Positions 1 to 12,131 of a stretch of DNA of 64,000 bases are shown here, one piece after another (within the stretch, counting starts at the first letter, position 1; each line of letters starts with the position of its first letter). The notes below the pieces were generated by a model. The model did not search any database and was not told the origin of the DNA. It saw only the letters and a program-made list of their open reading frames with translations. A program made the translations under genes and the position numbers. This DNA comes from Erythrobacter sp. F6033 (lineage in GTDB: Bacteria > Pseudomonadota > Alphaproteobacteria > Sphingomonadales > Sphingomonadaceae). The stretch is from positions 372,001-436,000 of the forward strand of contig NZ_JALKAZ010000001.1 of NCBI RefSeq assembly GCF_023016005.1. The letters are read 5' to 3'.

Positions 1-2
1 AA

Positions 3-149
3 TTGATCCGCAGCGCAGGTTTCAGCGCTAGCGAACCGATCGCGCTCGATGGCGGGGAACTTGTTGTAAAAATCTGGATTGGGAAAAGGCGCGATGTGCC
101 TGCCCAACAAAGCCAAACCGCTTCCTCTCTTAAAGAGCACTCCCAATGA
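3..149 (+). CDS. C-terminal end of a probable ArsR-family regulator/SAM-dependent methyltransferase (partial)
   Basis: An open frame enters from the left edge and ends in TGA at 147-149, giving 48 visible residues. The tail contains SEPIALDGGELVVKIWIGKR. It resembles the C-terminus of the ArsR-HTH/methyltransferase fusions often found just upstream of metF in sphingomonads; this is recognition by pattern and context only. Its stop overlaps the metF start (ATGA, 146-149), so the two are probably translationally coupled and this protein may regulate or act with the methionine genes. The 5' part lies outside the window. Confidence 0.6.
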   Translation: MIRSAGFSASEPIALDGGELVVKIWIGKRRDVPAQQSQTASSLKEHSQ

Positions 150-1075
150 CCCCCACTCTCGATCAATTGCACGAAGCGCGCACCGCTGTGGATACGCCGC
201 TATTTTCCGGCCTGCCGGGGGATGTCGATGTCAGTTTCGAATTCTTCCCGCCGAAAACGGAGAAGATGGAAGAGCAATTGTGGGATGCTGTTCAGCAATT
301 GAAGCCGCTCGCGCCAAGCTTTGTCTCGGTCACTTACGGCGCCGGTGGATCGACCCGTGAACGCACGCATGCCACGGTTGCGCGGATCATTTCCGAGGCG
401 AATATGCCCGCTGCAGCACACCTGACCTGTGTCGGCGCGTCCAAAGCGGAAATTCGCGAGGTTGCCGAACAATATTGGGAAGCGGGTGTGCGCCATATCG
501 TCGCTCTGCGCGGCGATGCGGGAGAGCCGGGCGCTCCGTTCACGCCCCATCCGGAGGGTTTTGCGACTGCAGCCGATCTGGTCGCAGGTCTCAAGGAAAT
601 TGCCGATTTCGATATCTCGGTCGCGGCCTATCCCGAAACGCACCCTGACGCGGATTGCCCGCAAGCTGATATCGACAATCTGAAGCGCAAGCTGGATGCA
701 GGTGCGAGCCGAGCGATCAGCCAGTTCTTCTTCTCCGCTGACAAATTCTTCGCCTTCCGCGATCAACTCGCCGCTAGTGGGATCGAACAACCTGTGCTTC
801 CCGGGATTCTGCCGGTCACCAATGTGGCACAGGCGCGCAAATTCGCTGGCGCGTGCGGGGCGGAAATTCCGGAATGGATGGACGGTTTGTTTGAGGGACT
901 GGATGCCAAGCCTGCTGCGCGCAAACTTGTCGCAGCCACTGTCGCTGCTGAGCTCTGTCGCCGGCTATATGCAGGCGGCGTGCGTGACTTCCATTTCTAC
1001 ACGCTCAACCGGCCGGAGCTCGCCTATGCGATCTGCCACATGCTCGGGAAGCGCCCTGTTGGAGGCATCGCATGA
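146..1075 (+). CDS. metF: Methylenetetrahydrofolate reductase
   Basis: 309 aa. It reduces 5,10-methylene-THF to 5-methyl-THF with FAD, supplying the methyl group for methionine synthase. The N-terminal FEFFPPK motif (about residues 31-37) carries the family's catalytic Glu, and VSVTYGAGGSTRERT follows, as expected of the TIM-barrel MetF family. Further family marks are LRGD near residue 131 and FFFSADKFF near 192. The length is normal. The start is fixed by an ATGA overlap with the preceding gene, and the end overlaps the start of the next methionine synthase gene in the same way (1072-1075), giving a tight metF-metH operon. Confidence 0.95.
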   Translation: MTPTLDQLHEARTAVDTPLFSGLPGDVDVSFEFFPPKTEKMEEQLWDAVQQLKPLAPSFVSVTYGAGGSTRERTHATVARIISEANMPAAAHLTCVGASKAEIREVAEQYWEAGVRHIVALRGDAGEPGAPFTPHPEGFATAADLVAGLKEIADFDISVAAYPETHPDADCPQADIDNLKRKLDAGASRAISQFFFSADKFFAFRDQLAASGIEQPVLPGILPVTNVAQARKFAGACGAEIPEWMDGLFEGLDAKPAARKLVAATVAAELCRRLYAGGVRDFHFYTLNRPELAYAICHMLGKRPVGGIA

Positions 1076-2117
1076 GTGCCCGCGAACAGTTGCAAGCGGC
1101 CGCCGCCGAACGCGTGCTTATCTTTGACGGCGCCTTCGGCACGCAAATCCAAGAGCGCAAGCTGACTGAAGAGGATTATGCGGGCGATCTGGGTCTGAAA
1201 GCTGACCAGAAGGGCAACAACGATATCCTCGCTCTGACGCGCCCCGATGTCATTCGCGACATCACCCGCGCTTACCTGAATGCCGGTTCTGACATTGTCG
1301 CGACCAACACTTTCAGCGCTAACCGGATCAGTCAGGCGGATTACGCCGCCGAGGATCGGGTCGCAGCGATCAATATCGAGTCTGGCAAAATCGCGCGTGC
1401 TCTCGCGGATGAATTTGCGGCGAAGGACGGCAAGCCCCGCTTCGTCGCTGGGGCAATCGGACCGACCAATAAGACATTATCGCTCAGCCCGGATGTCGAA
1501 GACCCTGGCTTTCGCGAGATTGATTTTGACGAGCTGACCGCCGTCTACAAGGATCAGGCGGCGGCTTTGATCGAAGGTGGCTGTGATTTCATCCTGATCG
1601 AGACAGTGTTCGATACGCTCAATGCCAAAGCGGGCATTATGGCGGTGAAACAGCTTGAGGCAGAGCTTGGCCGCGATGTGCCAGTGATGATTTCGATGAC
1701 GCTAACAGACCTGTCGGGACGTAATCTGTCCGGCCACACGGTCGAGGCGTTCTGGTACGCTGTACGTCATGCCAACCCTGTGACTATCGGACTGAATTGC
1801 AGTTTCGGTGCGGATCAATTGCGCCCGCATATCCAATCACTGTCTGGTATCGCCGATACGCTGCTGATGGCGTATCCCAATGCGGGCCTGCCCAATGAAC
1901 TGGGCGAATATGACGAGATGCCGGAAACAACCGCTGCGCTGGTTAAGCTGTGGGCCGAAAACGGTCAGGCGAACATCTTGGGCGGATGCTGCGGCTCTTC
2001 GCCCGCACATATCAAGGCGATTGCCGATGCGGTTGAAGGACTGCTGCCCCGCGTTGTCCCAGGTCATGATCCGGCGATGCGACTGGCGGGCCTAGAGCCA
2101 TTTGTGGTGGCGGCCTG

Positions 2118-2118
<1 letters not shown>
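1072..2118 (+). CDS. metH: Methionine synthase, homocysteine-binding (zinc) subunit
   Basis: 348 aa. Homocysteine S-methyltransferase domain of cobalamin-dependent methionine synthase, encoded as a separate protein. [10 protein letters not shown] at the N-terminus is the usual barrel start, and the zinc ligands are visible as GLNCSFG and GGCCGSSP (about residues 241-247 and 304-311). In E. coli this is the first module of the single MetH chain; here it is split from the pterin/B12/activation modules encoded by the next gene. It overlaps metF by four bases and the next gene by one base, consistent with equimolar synthesis of a two-protein enzyme. Confidence 0.93.
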
Positions 2119-4748
<2,630 letters not shown>

Positions 4749-4892
4749 TCGCACCGTAAGCAGGAATCTGACGGCTTTGAGTACGAATATTTCACGCTTT
4801 CCCCGAACTTTTGCGAGTCGACCAATCCTGTGATTGACGCGGGCCTTCGCATCCGCAAAACGGGTCGCGCCTGCCGGAAGTGATTCCGGCGT

Positions 4893-5096
4893 CTTTCGCG
4901 GGAGAGACTGTTCCGAGCAATCGGGCGCGGCGCCGAAGGAGCAACCGCCCCGGAAACTCTCAGGCAAACGGACCGCGCGAGGCATAGGCACTCTGGAAAG
5001 CGTGATTGCAGCCAGCTGTAATCGCCACCGAAGGGGAAGGTCAGGCGGCGTATTCCGCCCGGCTGAAGCTCTCAGGTTTCCCGACAGAGGGGGCAG
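4893..5096 (+). promoter_or_regulatory. Tandem glycine riboswitch upstream of gcvT
   Basis: Two aptamers lie side by side. The first runs from GGGAGAGAC (4900) through GCCGAAGGAGCAA (4932) to AAACTCTCAGGCAAA (4954). The second has CTCTGGAAAG (4991), CACCGAAGGGGAAGG (5026) and GCTCTCAGG (5068), followed by GACAGAGGGGG. This is the classical gcvT-motif arrangement, which switches on glycine cleavage genes when glycine is abundant. A short GC hairpin (5104-5117, GCGCC/GGCGC) after the second aptamer could be part of the expression platform. Limits are approximate to about 10 nt. Confidence 0.93.
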
Positions 5097-5145
5097 GAAC
5101 AGCGCGCCGTTCGGCGCATTGGATTCTTGTTCGGGGAGCAGTGAT

Positions 5146-6288
5146 TTGAGCGAAGATGTACCAGACGAAGAAATGCCAGTGGGCAAGCTGCCGCTTGATG
5201 CATGGCATCGCGAGCAAGGTGCGCGGATGGTCCCGTTCGCGGGCTATGAAATGCCGATCCAATATACCGGTGAGGGCGGCGGCATCGTTGCAGAGCACGA
5301 ATGGACCCGCACAAATGCCGGGCTGTTTGATGTCAGCCATATGGGCCAGGTTCTGCTTTCTGGTGATGGCCTCGACGAAGCGGTCGAGGCGATCTTGCCG
5401 ATCGACCTGTCCACGTTGAAGCTGGGTCGGCAGCGTTACTCACTGCTGCTCAATGAAGAAGGCGGCGTGCTTGATGATCTGATGGTCTCTCGCTGGCCGG
5501 ACAACCTCTATCTAGTGGTTAATGGCGCGACCAAATCTGACGATATTGGCTATTTGCGGGAGCATTTGCCCGATGAGATCACGCTAAATTACTTAGACGA
5601 TCACGCGTTGTTGGCTCTCCAGGGGCCAAAGGCTGTGGATGCGCTGGAACGTCATGCGACGGGCGAATACTCGCTGGCCGATCTTACTTTTATGCGCTTT
5701 GGCAAGTTTTCGATTGCAGGCCATAATGCAACGATTGCACGGGCGGGTTACACTGGTGAGGACGGGTTTGAAATCTCGATCCCTGCTGCCGCAGCAGAGG
5801 AAATTGCAAGTCTGCTAGTGAACGAGCCAGAAGTTCAGCCGATTGGTCTGGGTGCGCGTGACAGCCTGCGTCTCGAGGCAGGTTTGCCCTTGTATGGGCA
5901 CGATCTCTCGCCTGAAATCAGCCCTATTGAGGCTGGCCTGATCTTTGGCATCAACAAACGTCGCCGCACCGAAGGCGGGTTTTTGGGTGCAGACCGTATT
6001 CTGCGTGAAATTGCTGAAGCACCGGATCGCGCCCGAGTAGGGTTGACGCTGGAAGGCCGGATGCCCGCGCGCGAAGGAGCAGAGGTCTATTCCGGCGATA
6101 CCAAAGTGGGTGTGGTAACGAGCGGCGGGTTCTCACCGACGCTCGGCGTGCCGATTGCGATGGCTTACGTCGACAGATCCTATGCCGCCGATGGTACCGA
6201 GTTGACTTGCGAGGTGCGTAAGAAGCGCCTGCCTGCGACCGTTTCACCCATGCCTTTTGTACCGAACCGTTATTACCGAGGGAGCTGA
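5146..6288 (+). CDS. gcvT: Glycine cleavage system T protein (aminomethyltransferase)
   Basis: 380 aa from the proposed TTG start. It transfers the methylene group from aminomethyl-lipoyl GcvH to THF, releasing ammonia. [20 protein letters not shown] at the N-terminus and GVLDDLM with the conserved catalytic Asp are visible; the C-terminal beta domain ends with [10 protein letters not shown]. The frame stays open upstream through the riboswitch, so the first ATG at 4834 cannot be the true start. TTG at 5146 has GGGGAG seven bases upstream; ATG at 5173 is the alternative. First gene of a gcvT-H-PA-PB operon. Confidence 0.94.
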   Translation: MSEDVPDEEMPVGKLPLDAWHREQGARMVPFAGYEMPIQYTGEGGGIVAEHEWTRTNAGLFDVSHMGQVLLSGDGLDEAVEAILPIDLSTLKLGRQRYSLLLNEEGGVLDDLMVSRWPDNLYLVVNGATKSDDIGYLREHLPDEITLNYLDDHALLALQGPKAVDALERHATGEYSLADLTFMRFGKFSIAGHNATIARAGYTGEDGFEISIPAAAAEEIASLLVNEPEVQPIGLGARDSLRLEAGLPLYGHDLSPEISPIEAGLIFGINKRRRTEGGFLGADRILREIAEAPDRARVGLTLEGRMPAREGAEVYSGDTKVGVVTSGGFSPTLGVPIAMAYVDRSYAADGTELTCEVRKKRLPATVSPMPFVPNRYYRGS

Positions 6289-6293
6289 TTTCT

Positions 6294-6665
6294 ATGCCGC
6301 GTTATTTCACTGATGAACACGAATGGATCGACGTTGAAGGCGAGACCGCCACCGTCGGTATTACCGATTACGCTCAGGAACAGTTGGGCGATATCGTATT
6401 TGTCGAATTGCCCGATGTAGGTGCGATGCTGGACAAAGGCGGCGATGCGGCGGTGGTTGAAAGTGTCAAAGCGGCAAGCGATGTCTACGCGCCGATTACG
6501 GGCGAAGTGACTGAAGGGAATTCTGCGCTCGAAGACGAACCTGCTCTCGTGAACACTTCACCTGAAGAAGAAGGCTGGTTCTTCCGCATGACCATCGGCG
6601 ACAGCGATGAGCTCGAAGGTCTGATGGACGACAAGGCGTACAAAGCCTTCATCGATAATCTGTAA
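6294..6665 (+). CDS. gcvH: Glycine cleavage system H protein (lipoyl carrier)
   Basis: 123 aa, the normal size. It shuttles the aminomethyl group between the P, T and L proteins on a swinging lipoyl arm. The lipoylated residue is Lys59 within [10 protein letters not shown], and the N-terminus YFTDEHEWI is characteristic. The gene starts five bases after gcvT. A 90-bp spacer without a recognisable gene separates it from gcvPA. Confidence 0.97.
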   Translation: MPRYFTDEHEWIDVEGETATVGITDYAQEQLGDIVFVELPDVGAMLDKGGDAAVVESVKAASDVYAPITGEVTEGNSALEDEPALVNTSPEEEGWFFRMTIGDSDELEGLMDDKAYKAFIDNL

Positions 6666-6755
6666 CTTTCGATCATCCCGGCGACCTTGCCGACCGTAGC
6701 TGTTGAACTGCGGATTGCCCGTTAGGCGAAAAAGCGGGCTCAGGAGACAATTCCA

Positions 6756-8132
6756 ATGCGTTACCTACCACTTACTGATACCGACCGCGGCGAAATGCTG
6801 GCGAAAATCGGTGCTAACAGCATCGATGATCTGTTCGTTGATGTGCCCGAAATCGCGCGGCTGGACGGACCGATCCATGATCTGCCGATGCATGCGAGTG
6901 AGATGGCTGTTGAACGTCATATGAAACGCCTCGCGGGCAAGAATTTGTCGGCGGGTGATGCTCCGTTCTTCCTTGGGGCGGGTGCTTATCGTCACCACGT
7001 TCCGGCCAGTGTCGATACGGTGATCCAGCGCGGTGAGTTCTTGACAGCTTACACACCGTACCAGCCGGAAATCGCGCAAGGCACGCTGCAAATGCTGTTC
7101 GAATTCCAGACGCAGGTGGCAAAGCTGTATGGCTGCGCGGTGGCGAACGCCTCGCTTTACGACGGCTCGACAGCGTGCTGGGAAGCCGTGGCGATGGCGA
7201 CCCGCGTGACCAAGCGCAAACGCGCGGTTCTCTCCGGCGCGCTCCACCCGCATTACGCGCAAGTCGTGAAGACCATGGCGCAGTTCACTGGTGACGAGAT
7301 CGCCGACAGCGCTCCTGCGATCCAGGCTGAGCCCGACATCGACGGTTTGATTGCGCGGATCGACGATGAAACCGCCTGTGTGGTTGTGCAATATCCCGAT
7401 ATTCTGGGCCGGGTCAGCGACCTTTCTAAAGTCGCGGAAGCTGCACATGCAAAGGGCGCTTTGCTGGTCGCAGTGAACACCGAACCGGTGGCGCTCGGTG
7501 CGATCAAATCGCCGGGAGAACTCGGTGCGGATATCGTTGTGGGCGAGGGCCAATCAATCGGCGTTGGTCTGCAATTTGGCGGTCCGTATCTCGGCCTGTT
7601 TGCCGTGCGCAATCCGAAACATGTCCGGCAGATGCCGGGCCGTCTCTGCGGTGAAACCACCGATGCAGAGGGCAAGCGCGGTTACGTGCTGACGCTTTCC
7701 ACCCGCGAACAACATATTCGCCGCGAAAAGGCGACGTCCAATATCTGCACAAACTCCGGCCTCTGTGCGCTCGCGTTCAGCGTCCACATGACATTACTGG
7801 GTGAGCGGGGCATGCGCGAGCTCGCAGCCGAAAATCACCGCCTCGCTTGCTTTGCGGCTGACCGTCTCGACAAAGTGCCGGGCGTAAAGGTGCTCAACAA
7901 CGCATTCTTCAACGAATTCATTCTGATGCTCGATGGCAAGCCAGCGCGCGAGATTGTGCGCGAAATGGCGGATCGCGGCGTGCTTGGCGGAGTGTCGCTC
8001 GGGCGGCTCTATCCCGGCGTAAAGGCGCTTGATCATGCATTGCTGGTCGCCGTGACAGAGATGACCACCGAAGAGGATATCGAGACGCTTGCCACCGAGT
8101 TGGAAGCGCTTGTGAAGGAGCCAGCCCAATGA
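6756..8132 (+). CDS. gcvPA: Glycine dehydrogenase (decarboxylating) subunit 1
   Basis: 458 aa. N-terminal half of P protein in the two-subunit form. [16 protein letters not shown] and [13 protein letters not shown] are family hallmarks. This subunit pairs with GcvPB to bind PLP and decarboxylate glycine onto the lipoyl arm of GcvH. It does not carry the PLP lysine, as expected. A GGAG ribosome site precedes the ATG, and the stop overlaps the start of gcvPB (ATGA, 8129-8132), consistent with 1:1 production. Confidence 0.96.
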   Translation: MRYLPLTDTDRGEMLAKIGANSIDDLFVDVPEIARLDGPIHDLPMHASEMAVERHMKRLAGKNLSAGDAPFFLGAGAYRHHVPASVDTVIQRGEFLTAYTPYQPEIAQGTLQMLFEFQTQVAKLYGCAVANASLYDGSTACWEAVAMATRVTKRKRAVLSGALHPHYAQVVKTMAQFTGDEIADSAPAIQAEPDIDGLIARIDDETACVVVQYPDILGRVSDLSKVAEAAHAKGALLVAVNTEPVALGAIKSPGELGADIVVGEGQSIGVGLQFGGPYLGLFAVRNPKHVRQMPGRLCGETTDAEGKRGYVLTLSTREQHIRREKATSNICTNSGLCALAFSVHMTLLGERGMRELAAENHRLACFAADRLDKVPGVKVLNNAFFNEFILMLDGKPAREIVREMADRGVLGGVSLGRLYPGVKALDHALLVAVTEMTTEEDIETLATELEALVKEPAQ

Positions 8133-9718
8133 ACGCACCCAACAAATCCGGTTGGAAACCGCAGATGGCAGCGGCCGAAGACGGCCTGCATAACGGCCCT
8201 CAAACCACAACGGGCAACCGGGCCTTGATGCTCGAAGAGCCGCTGATCTTCGAGATCGGCACATCCGAAACTACCGGTGTCGACCTGCCAGCGGTGGATG
8301 CCAATGCGCCGACCCGCCTGGGCGGCTTGGAGCGTGACGATGCGATTGGTCTGGTCGGCCTGACCGAGCCGGAAACGGTGCGCCACTACACCCGTCTCAG
8401 CCGCCAGAATTACGGCATCGACCTTGGTTTCTTCCCACTCGGATCTTGCACGATGAAGCACAATCCGCGCCTCAACGAGAAGATGGCGCGGCTTCCCGGC
8501 TTTGCCGATGTTCACCCACTGCAGCCGGTTTCAACGGTAAGCGGCGCGCTCGAATTGATGAACGAGCTTGCGCATTGGTTGATCAAACTGACCGGAATGC
8601 ACAGTGTCGCGATGAGCCCGAAAGCGGGCGCGCATGGCGAGTTGTGCGGAATTCTCTGTATCCGGGCTGCACTCGAAGCGCGCGGCGATGCCCGCAAGGT
8701 CGTTTTGGTTCCGGAAAGTGCGCACGGCACCAATCCGGCAACTGCGGCCTTTGCGGGCTATGCGGTAGACAACATCCCCGCCACATCGGAAGGCCGCGTT
8801 GATGTCGAGGCGTTGAAGGCGCGCCTAGGACCGGATGTTGCGGCGGTGATGATCACCAATCCCAACACATGCGGATTGTTCGAGAAGGACTTCCGCGAGA
8901 TTGCGGATGCAGTCCATGAAGCGGGCGGTTTTGTCTATTGTGACGGTGCAAACTTCAACGCGATTGTCGGTAAGGTTCGCCCGGGTGATCTTGGCGTCGA
9001 TGCGATGCACATCAACTTGCATAAGACCTTCTCCACCCCGCATGGCGGCGGCGGCCCGGGTTCCGGCCCGGTCGTACTTTCGGAAGCGCTCGCGCCTTAC
9101 ATGCCGCTGCCTTACACAGCGCGCACGAAGGACGGCGTGGTCCACCTGATTGAAGAAGAGCAGGCCGACGAGTTCGCCCGCGAACATTTCGGCGGTGAAC
9201 TTGGACACTTTGGCCGGATGACAGCATTCCATGGCCAGATGGGTATGTTCACCCGCGCGCTGACATACATGCTCAGCCATGGCGCAGACGGTCTGAAACA
9301 GGTGGCCGAGGATGCGGTGCTGAACGCCAATTACATCCTACGCAGCCTCGAAGACTTGCTCCATGCGCCATTTGCGGATGCCGGCCCTTGCATGCACGAA
9401 GCTCTGTTTGGCGACAAAGACTTCGGCAATGATCTGTCGACACTCGATCTGGCCAAAGCGCTGATCGATGAGGGCTATCACCCGATGACGGTATATTTCC
9501 CGCTGGTGGTTCACGGCGCGATGCTGGTTGAGCCGACCGAAACCGAGAGCAAGGCTTCGATTGATCAGTTCATCACCGCTTTCCGTTCAGTGGCGCAGCG
9601 CGCATTGGATGGAGACGAAACTATGAAGCAGGCACCATACTACGCTCCGCGGCGCCGTCTCGATGAGACCGCCGCTGCACGTAAGCCAAAGCTGGCATGG
9701 GAAGCGCCGGAAGGGTGA
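8129..9718 (+). CDS. gcvPB: Glycine dehydrogenase (decarboxylating) subunit 2
   Basis: 529 aa. C-terminal, PLP-carrying half of the P protein. The Schiff-base lysine is Lys299 in [16 protein letters not shown], followed by the glycine-rich loop. [13 protein letters not shown] and [13 protein letters not shown] are also family signatures. Overlaps gcvPA by four bases. Together the four gcv genes supply all components except the L protein (lipoamide dehydrogenase), which is usually encoded with 2-oxoacid dehydrogenases elsewhere. Confidence 0.97.
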   Translation: MNAPNKSGWKPQMAAAEDGLHNGPQTTTGNRALMLEEPLIFEIGTSETTGVDLPAVDANAPTRLGGLERDDAIGLVGLTEPETVRHYTRLSRQNYGIDLGFFPLGSCTMKHNPRLNEKMARLPGFADVHPLQPVSTVSGALELMNELAHWLIKLTGMHSVAMSPKAGAHGELCGILCIRAALEARGDARKVVLVPESAHGTNPATAAFAGYAVDNIPATSEGRVDVEALKARLGPDVAAVMITNPNTCGLFEKDFREIADAVHEAGGFVYCDGANFNAIVGKVRPGDLGVDAMHINLHKTFSTPHGGGGPGSGPVVLSEALAPYMPLPYTARTKDGVVHLIEEEQADEFAREHFGGELGHFGRMTAFHGQMGMFTRALTYMLSHGADGLKQVAEDAVLNANYILRSLEDLLHAPFADAGPCMHEALFGDKDFGNDLSTLDLAKALIDEGYHPMTVYFPLVVHGAMLVEPTETESKASIDQFITAFRSVAQRALDGDETMKQAPYYAPRRRLDETAAARKPKLAWEAPEG

Positions 9719-9728
9719 TCGTCACCCT

Positions 9729-10454
9729 GTGAAGATTGTCTTCAGCCGTAAGGGTTTTGATAGCAGCGCAGGCGGTGGGCCGTCGCCTATTGTTGATGGC
9801 CGCCCGCTCAGTCTGCCTATTCCAGCTGGCACGGCTTCGCGCACGACCTATGGCGGTCTCGGGCTTGGGGATCACGCGTCGCTTGCGAGCAAAGGAAAGC
9901 TGGGCGCGGATGATCTGTGCCATCACGATCCGATGTTCTGCGATGATGGAACATGCGTCTTTGGACAGCACAGCGCGGCGCAAACGCATCTCGAACGGCA
10001 GGGTGTCGGGCTAGGCGATGTGTTCGTGTTCTTTGGCCTCTTTGCCGAAGAGGAGACGCGCGAGCCGCACCATCGCATCTTTGGCTATTTGCGCGTGGAA
10101 GAGATGATCGCTCTTAAGGGCGGCGCCCCGGTTGATCTGGTCGACATTGCGCATCCTCATGCGCTGGAGATGCACAGTTCCAATGACGTGATCTGGCGTG
10201 GGGAAGGACGCACTGCGAATCGCGCGAGCGATGCTTTGCGGCTCACTGTCCCCAAAGGCCCGCCAAGCCTGTGGCAGCGGCCCGACTGGCTCAGACGCGG
10301 CGGCCTATCCTACCACGACCGCCCGGATCGCTGGATGCGTGGCAGCAGGCTCCGCAGTGTGGCGCGCGGACAGGAATTTGTGGCCGATATCGGCAGGCGC
10401 ACGGCTCCGCGGGAATGGCTCGAACAGATTATCGCAGAGATCAATAGGTCTTGA
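9729..10454 (+). CDS. Nmad3-type (putative nucleotide-modification-associated domain 3) protein
   Basis: 241 aa from a GTG start just after gcvPB. The N-terminus KIVFSRKGFDSSAGGGPSPI is the signature I associate with the Nmad3 family, predicted from gene neighbourhoods to act with modified nucleotides; no biochemical function is known to me. Other conserved-looking blocks are HHDPMFCDDGTCVFGQ, VFVFFGLF and RIFGYLRVEE. An upstream in-frame ATG at 9663 lies inside gcvPB and is less likely. It is apparently the last gene of the gcv operon and runs 14 bases into the converging mmsB gene. Nothing phage-like surrounds it. Confidence 0.7.
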   Translation: MKIVFSRKGFDSSAGGGPSPIVDGRPLSLPIPAGTASRTTYGGLGLGDHASLASKGKLGADDLCHHDPMFCDDGTCVFGQHSAAQTHLERQGVGLGDVFVFFGLFAEEETREPHHRIFGYLRVEEMIALKGGAPVDLVDIAHPHALEMHSSNDVIWRGEGRTANRASDALRLTVPKGPPSLWQRPDWLRRGGLSYHDRPDRWMRGSRLRSVARGQEFVADIGRRTAPREWLEQIIAEINRS

Positions 10455-11310
10455 TGATGGCGGAAAAATCGAGGTCTTCGTTACCCGCCCCCAAAAAGTC
10501 CTCGTAAAGCGCTGCGGCGCGGGCACCCAGCGGCACTGCGGCATCTGCGGTTTCAGCCGCTTCCATCGCAAGCCGCAAATCCTTCACCATCAATGGTGTA
10601 GCAAAGCCGCCAGCGTAGTTATTGTCCGCCGGACTTTCGACACCGACACCCGGCAAAGGGGTGTAAGCGTTTAGCGACCAATTGTAGCCAGAACTTTGCG
10701 AGCTGATTTCATAGAATTTCTGCGGATCCAGACCCAGCTTCTCCGCCATTTTTATCGCCTCAGCAGTGCCGATCATCGTTATGGCGAGCAGCATGTTGTT
10801 GCAGATCTTGGCCGTTTGACCTGCGCCTGCATCGCCTGCGTGAATTACAGCCTTGCCCATCGCTTCGAGAATGGGTTTGGCGCGAGCAAATGCGCTGTCG
10901 CTACCGCCGACCATGAAAGTGAGCGTTCCGCCATTGGCCGCCGCGATCCCGCCCGAAACGGGCGCATCGACCATGTCATAGCTTGCCTCTGTCGCAGCGG
11001 TGATGACTTCGCGCGCGGTCGCAACATCGATGGTGGAGCAGTCAAGGAGCACTGAACCCTCAGGCGCGGTTTCGATCACGGAATCGGAATAGACCCCTTT
11101 CACAATCGCGCCATTGGGCAGCATCGAGACGACCGCTTCTACGCCTGAGACAGCGTCTTCAATTGAGCCAAAGACAGCGCAGCCTGCGCTTTTCGCCGCA
11201 TTCAGCGCGTCCTGACTAAGGTCAAACGCGCGCACATCATGGCCTGCTTTCACAAGGTTCGCAGCCATTCCGCCGCCCATATTGCCCAGTCCGATAAATG
11301 CGATTTTCAT
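10441..11310 (-). CDS. mmsB: 3-hydroxyisobutyrate dehydrogenase
   Basis: 289 aa from MKIAFIGLGNMGGGMA; the ATG at 11308-11310 has GGGAGAGAGAA upstream, better than the farther in-frame start. It oxidises 3-hydroxyisobutyrate to methylmalonate semialdehyde with NAD in valine degradation. Visible features are the Rossmann GLGNMG, the DAPVSGG substrate loop, and GAGQTAKICNNM with the catalytic Lys. It lies downstream of an enoyl-CoA hydratase, 3-hydroxyisobutyryl-CoA hydrolase and acyl-CoA dehydrogenase on the same strand, which together make the expected pathway block. Confidence 0.95.
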   Translation of the reverse strand: MKIAFIGLGNMGGGMAANLVKAGHDVRAFDLSQDALNAAKSAGCAVFGSIEDAVSGVEAVVSMLPNGAIVKGVYSDSVIETAPEGSVLLDCSTIDVATAREVITAATEASYDMVDAPVSGGIAAANGGTLTFMVGGSDSAFARAKPILEAMGKAVIHAGDAGAGQTAKICNNMLLAITMIGTAEAIKMAEKLGLDPQKFYEISSQSSGYNWSLNAYTPLPGVGVESPADNNYAGGFATPLMVKDLRLAMEAAETADAAVPLGARAAALYEDFLGAGNEDLDFSAIIKTY

Positions 11311-11336
11311 GCTTTTCTCTCTCCCGATGGAAGGCC

Positions 11337-12131
11337 TTAGCGGCCCTTCCATTGCCCTTCGCGTTTCTCGATAAAGGCGGCCATGCCTTCCGCTTTGTCT
11401 TCACTCGCGGTGAGGATCTGGAAGATGCGGCGCTCCATAATGAGACCCTGATCCAGCGTCATTTCAAACGCGGCATTGACCATTTCCTTGTTCGCGATAG
11501 CCGCCATTGGCGGCATCGCGGCAATGGTGCCAGCGGTCTTGAGCGCATCGGCGAGCAAGTCGGCTTGCGGCACGACGCGAACGACCAGATTGGCGCGCTC
11601 CGCTTCGTCCGCGCTCATCATCCGGCCTGTCAGGCACATTTCCATCGACTTGGACTTGCCAATCGCGCGGGTCAGGCGCTGCGAACCGCCCATACCGGGG
11701 GCCACGCCCAGCTTGATTTCTGGCTGACCGAACTTCGCGTTGTCCGCCGCGATGATAAAGTCGGCCATCATCGCAAGCTCGCACCCGCCGCCCAGCGCAA
11801 AGCCATTGACCGCTGCGATCCACGGCTTGCGGGTTTTCTTCACGATTTCGGAAGTCCACGGCGAAAAGAAATCGTCGAGATAGAAATCAGCGGCGGCTTT
11901 CTCGCTCATCTCTTTGATGTCAGCGCCCGCAGCGAAGGCTTTCTCGCCCGATCCCGTCAACACGGCACAAAGCTGGCTGTCATCGGCCTGATAAGCGGCG
12001 AAGGCTTCGATCAATTCGGCCAGAACGACCGAATTCAGCGCATTGAGCGCCTTTGGCCGGTTAAGCGTCATCAAAGTGACGCCTTTGGTCCCCTGCGCAT
12101 CGGTCTCGACGGTGATCGTTTCAAAGCTCAT
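11337..12131 (-). CDS. Enoyl-CoA hydratase (probable methacrylyl-CoA hydratase of valine catabolism)
   Basis: 264 aa starting MSFETI at 12131; this ATG overlaps the stop of the upstream gene by four bases, which decides the start. Crotonase fold: FAAGADIKEM (oxyanion hole) and the paired catalytic acidic positions near FALGGGCELAMM and GVAPGMGGSQRL. Context between 3-hydroxyisobutyryl-CoA hydrolase and mmsB suggests it hydrates methacrylyl-CoA, although crotonases are often broad in substrate. A gap of 26 bases separates it from mmsB. Confidence 0.9.
   Translation of the reverse strand: MSFETITVETDAQGTKGVTLMTLNRPKALNALNSVVLAELIEAFAAYQADDSQLCAVLTGSGEKAFAAGADIKEMSEKAAADFYLDDFFSPWTSEIVKKTRKPWIAAVNGFALGGGCELAMMADFIIAADNAKFGQPEIKLGVAPGMGGSQRLTRAIGKSKSMEMCLTGRMMSADEAERANLVVRVVPQADLLADALKTAGTIAAMPPMAAIANKEMVNAAFEMTLDQGLIMERRIFQILTASEDKAEGMAAFIEKREGQWKGR

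Noticed and set aside
4834..5145. N-terminal extension of gcvT from the ATG at 4834
   Set aside because: This stretch is the tandem glycine riboswitch; the translated residues have no GcvT similarity and the family starts near [10 protein letters not shown].
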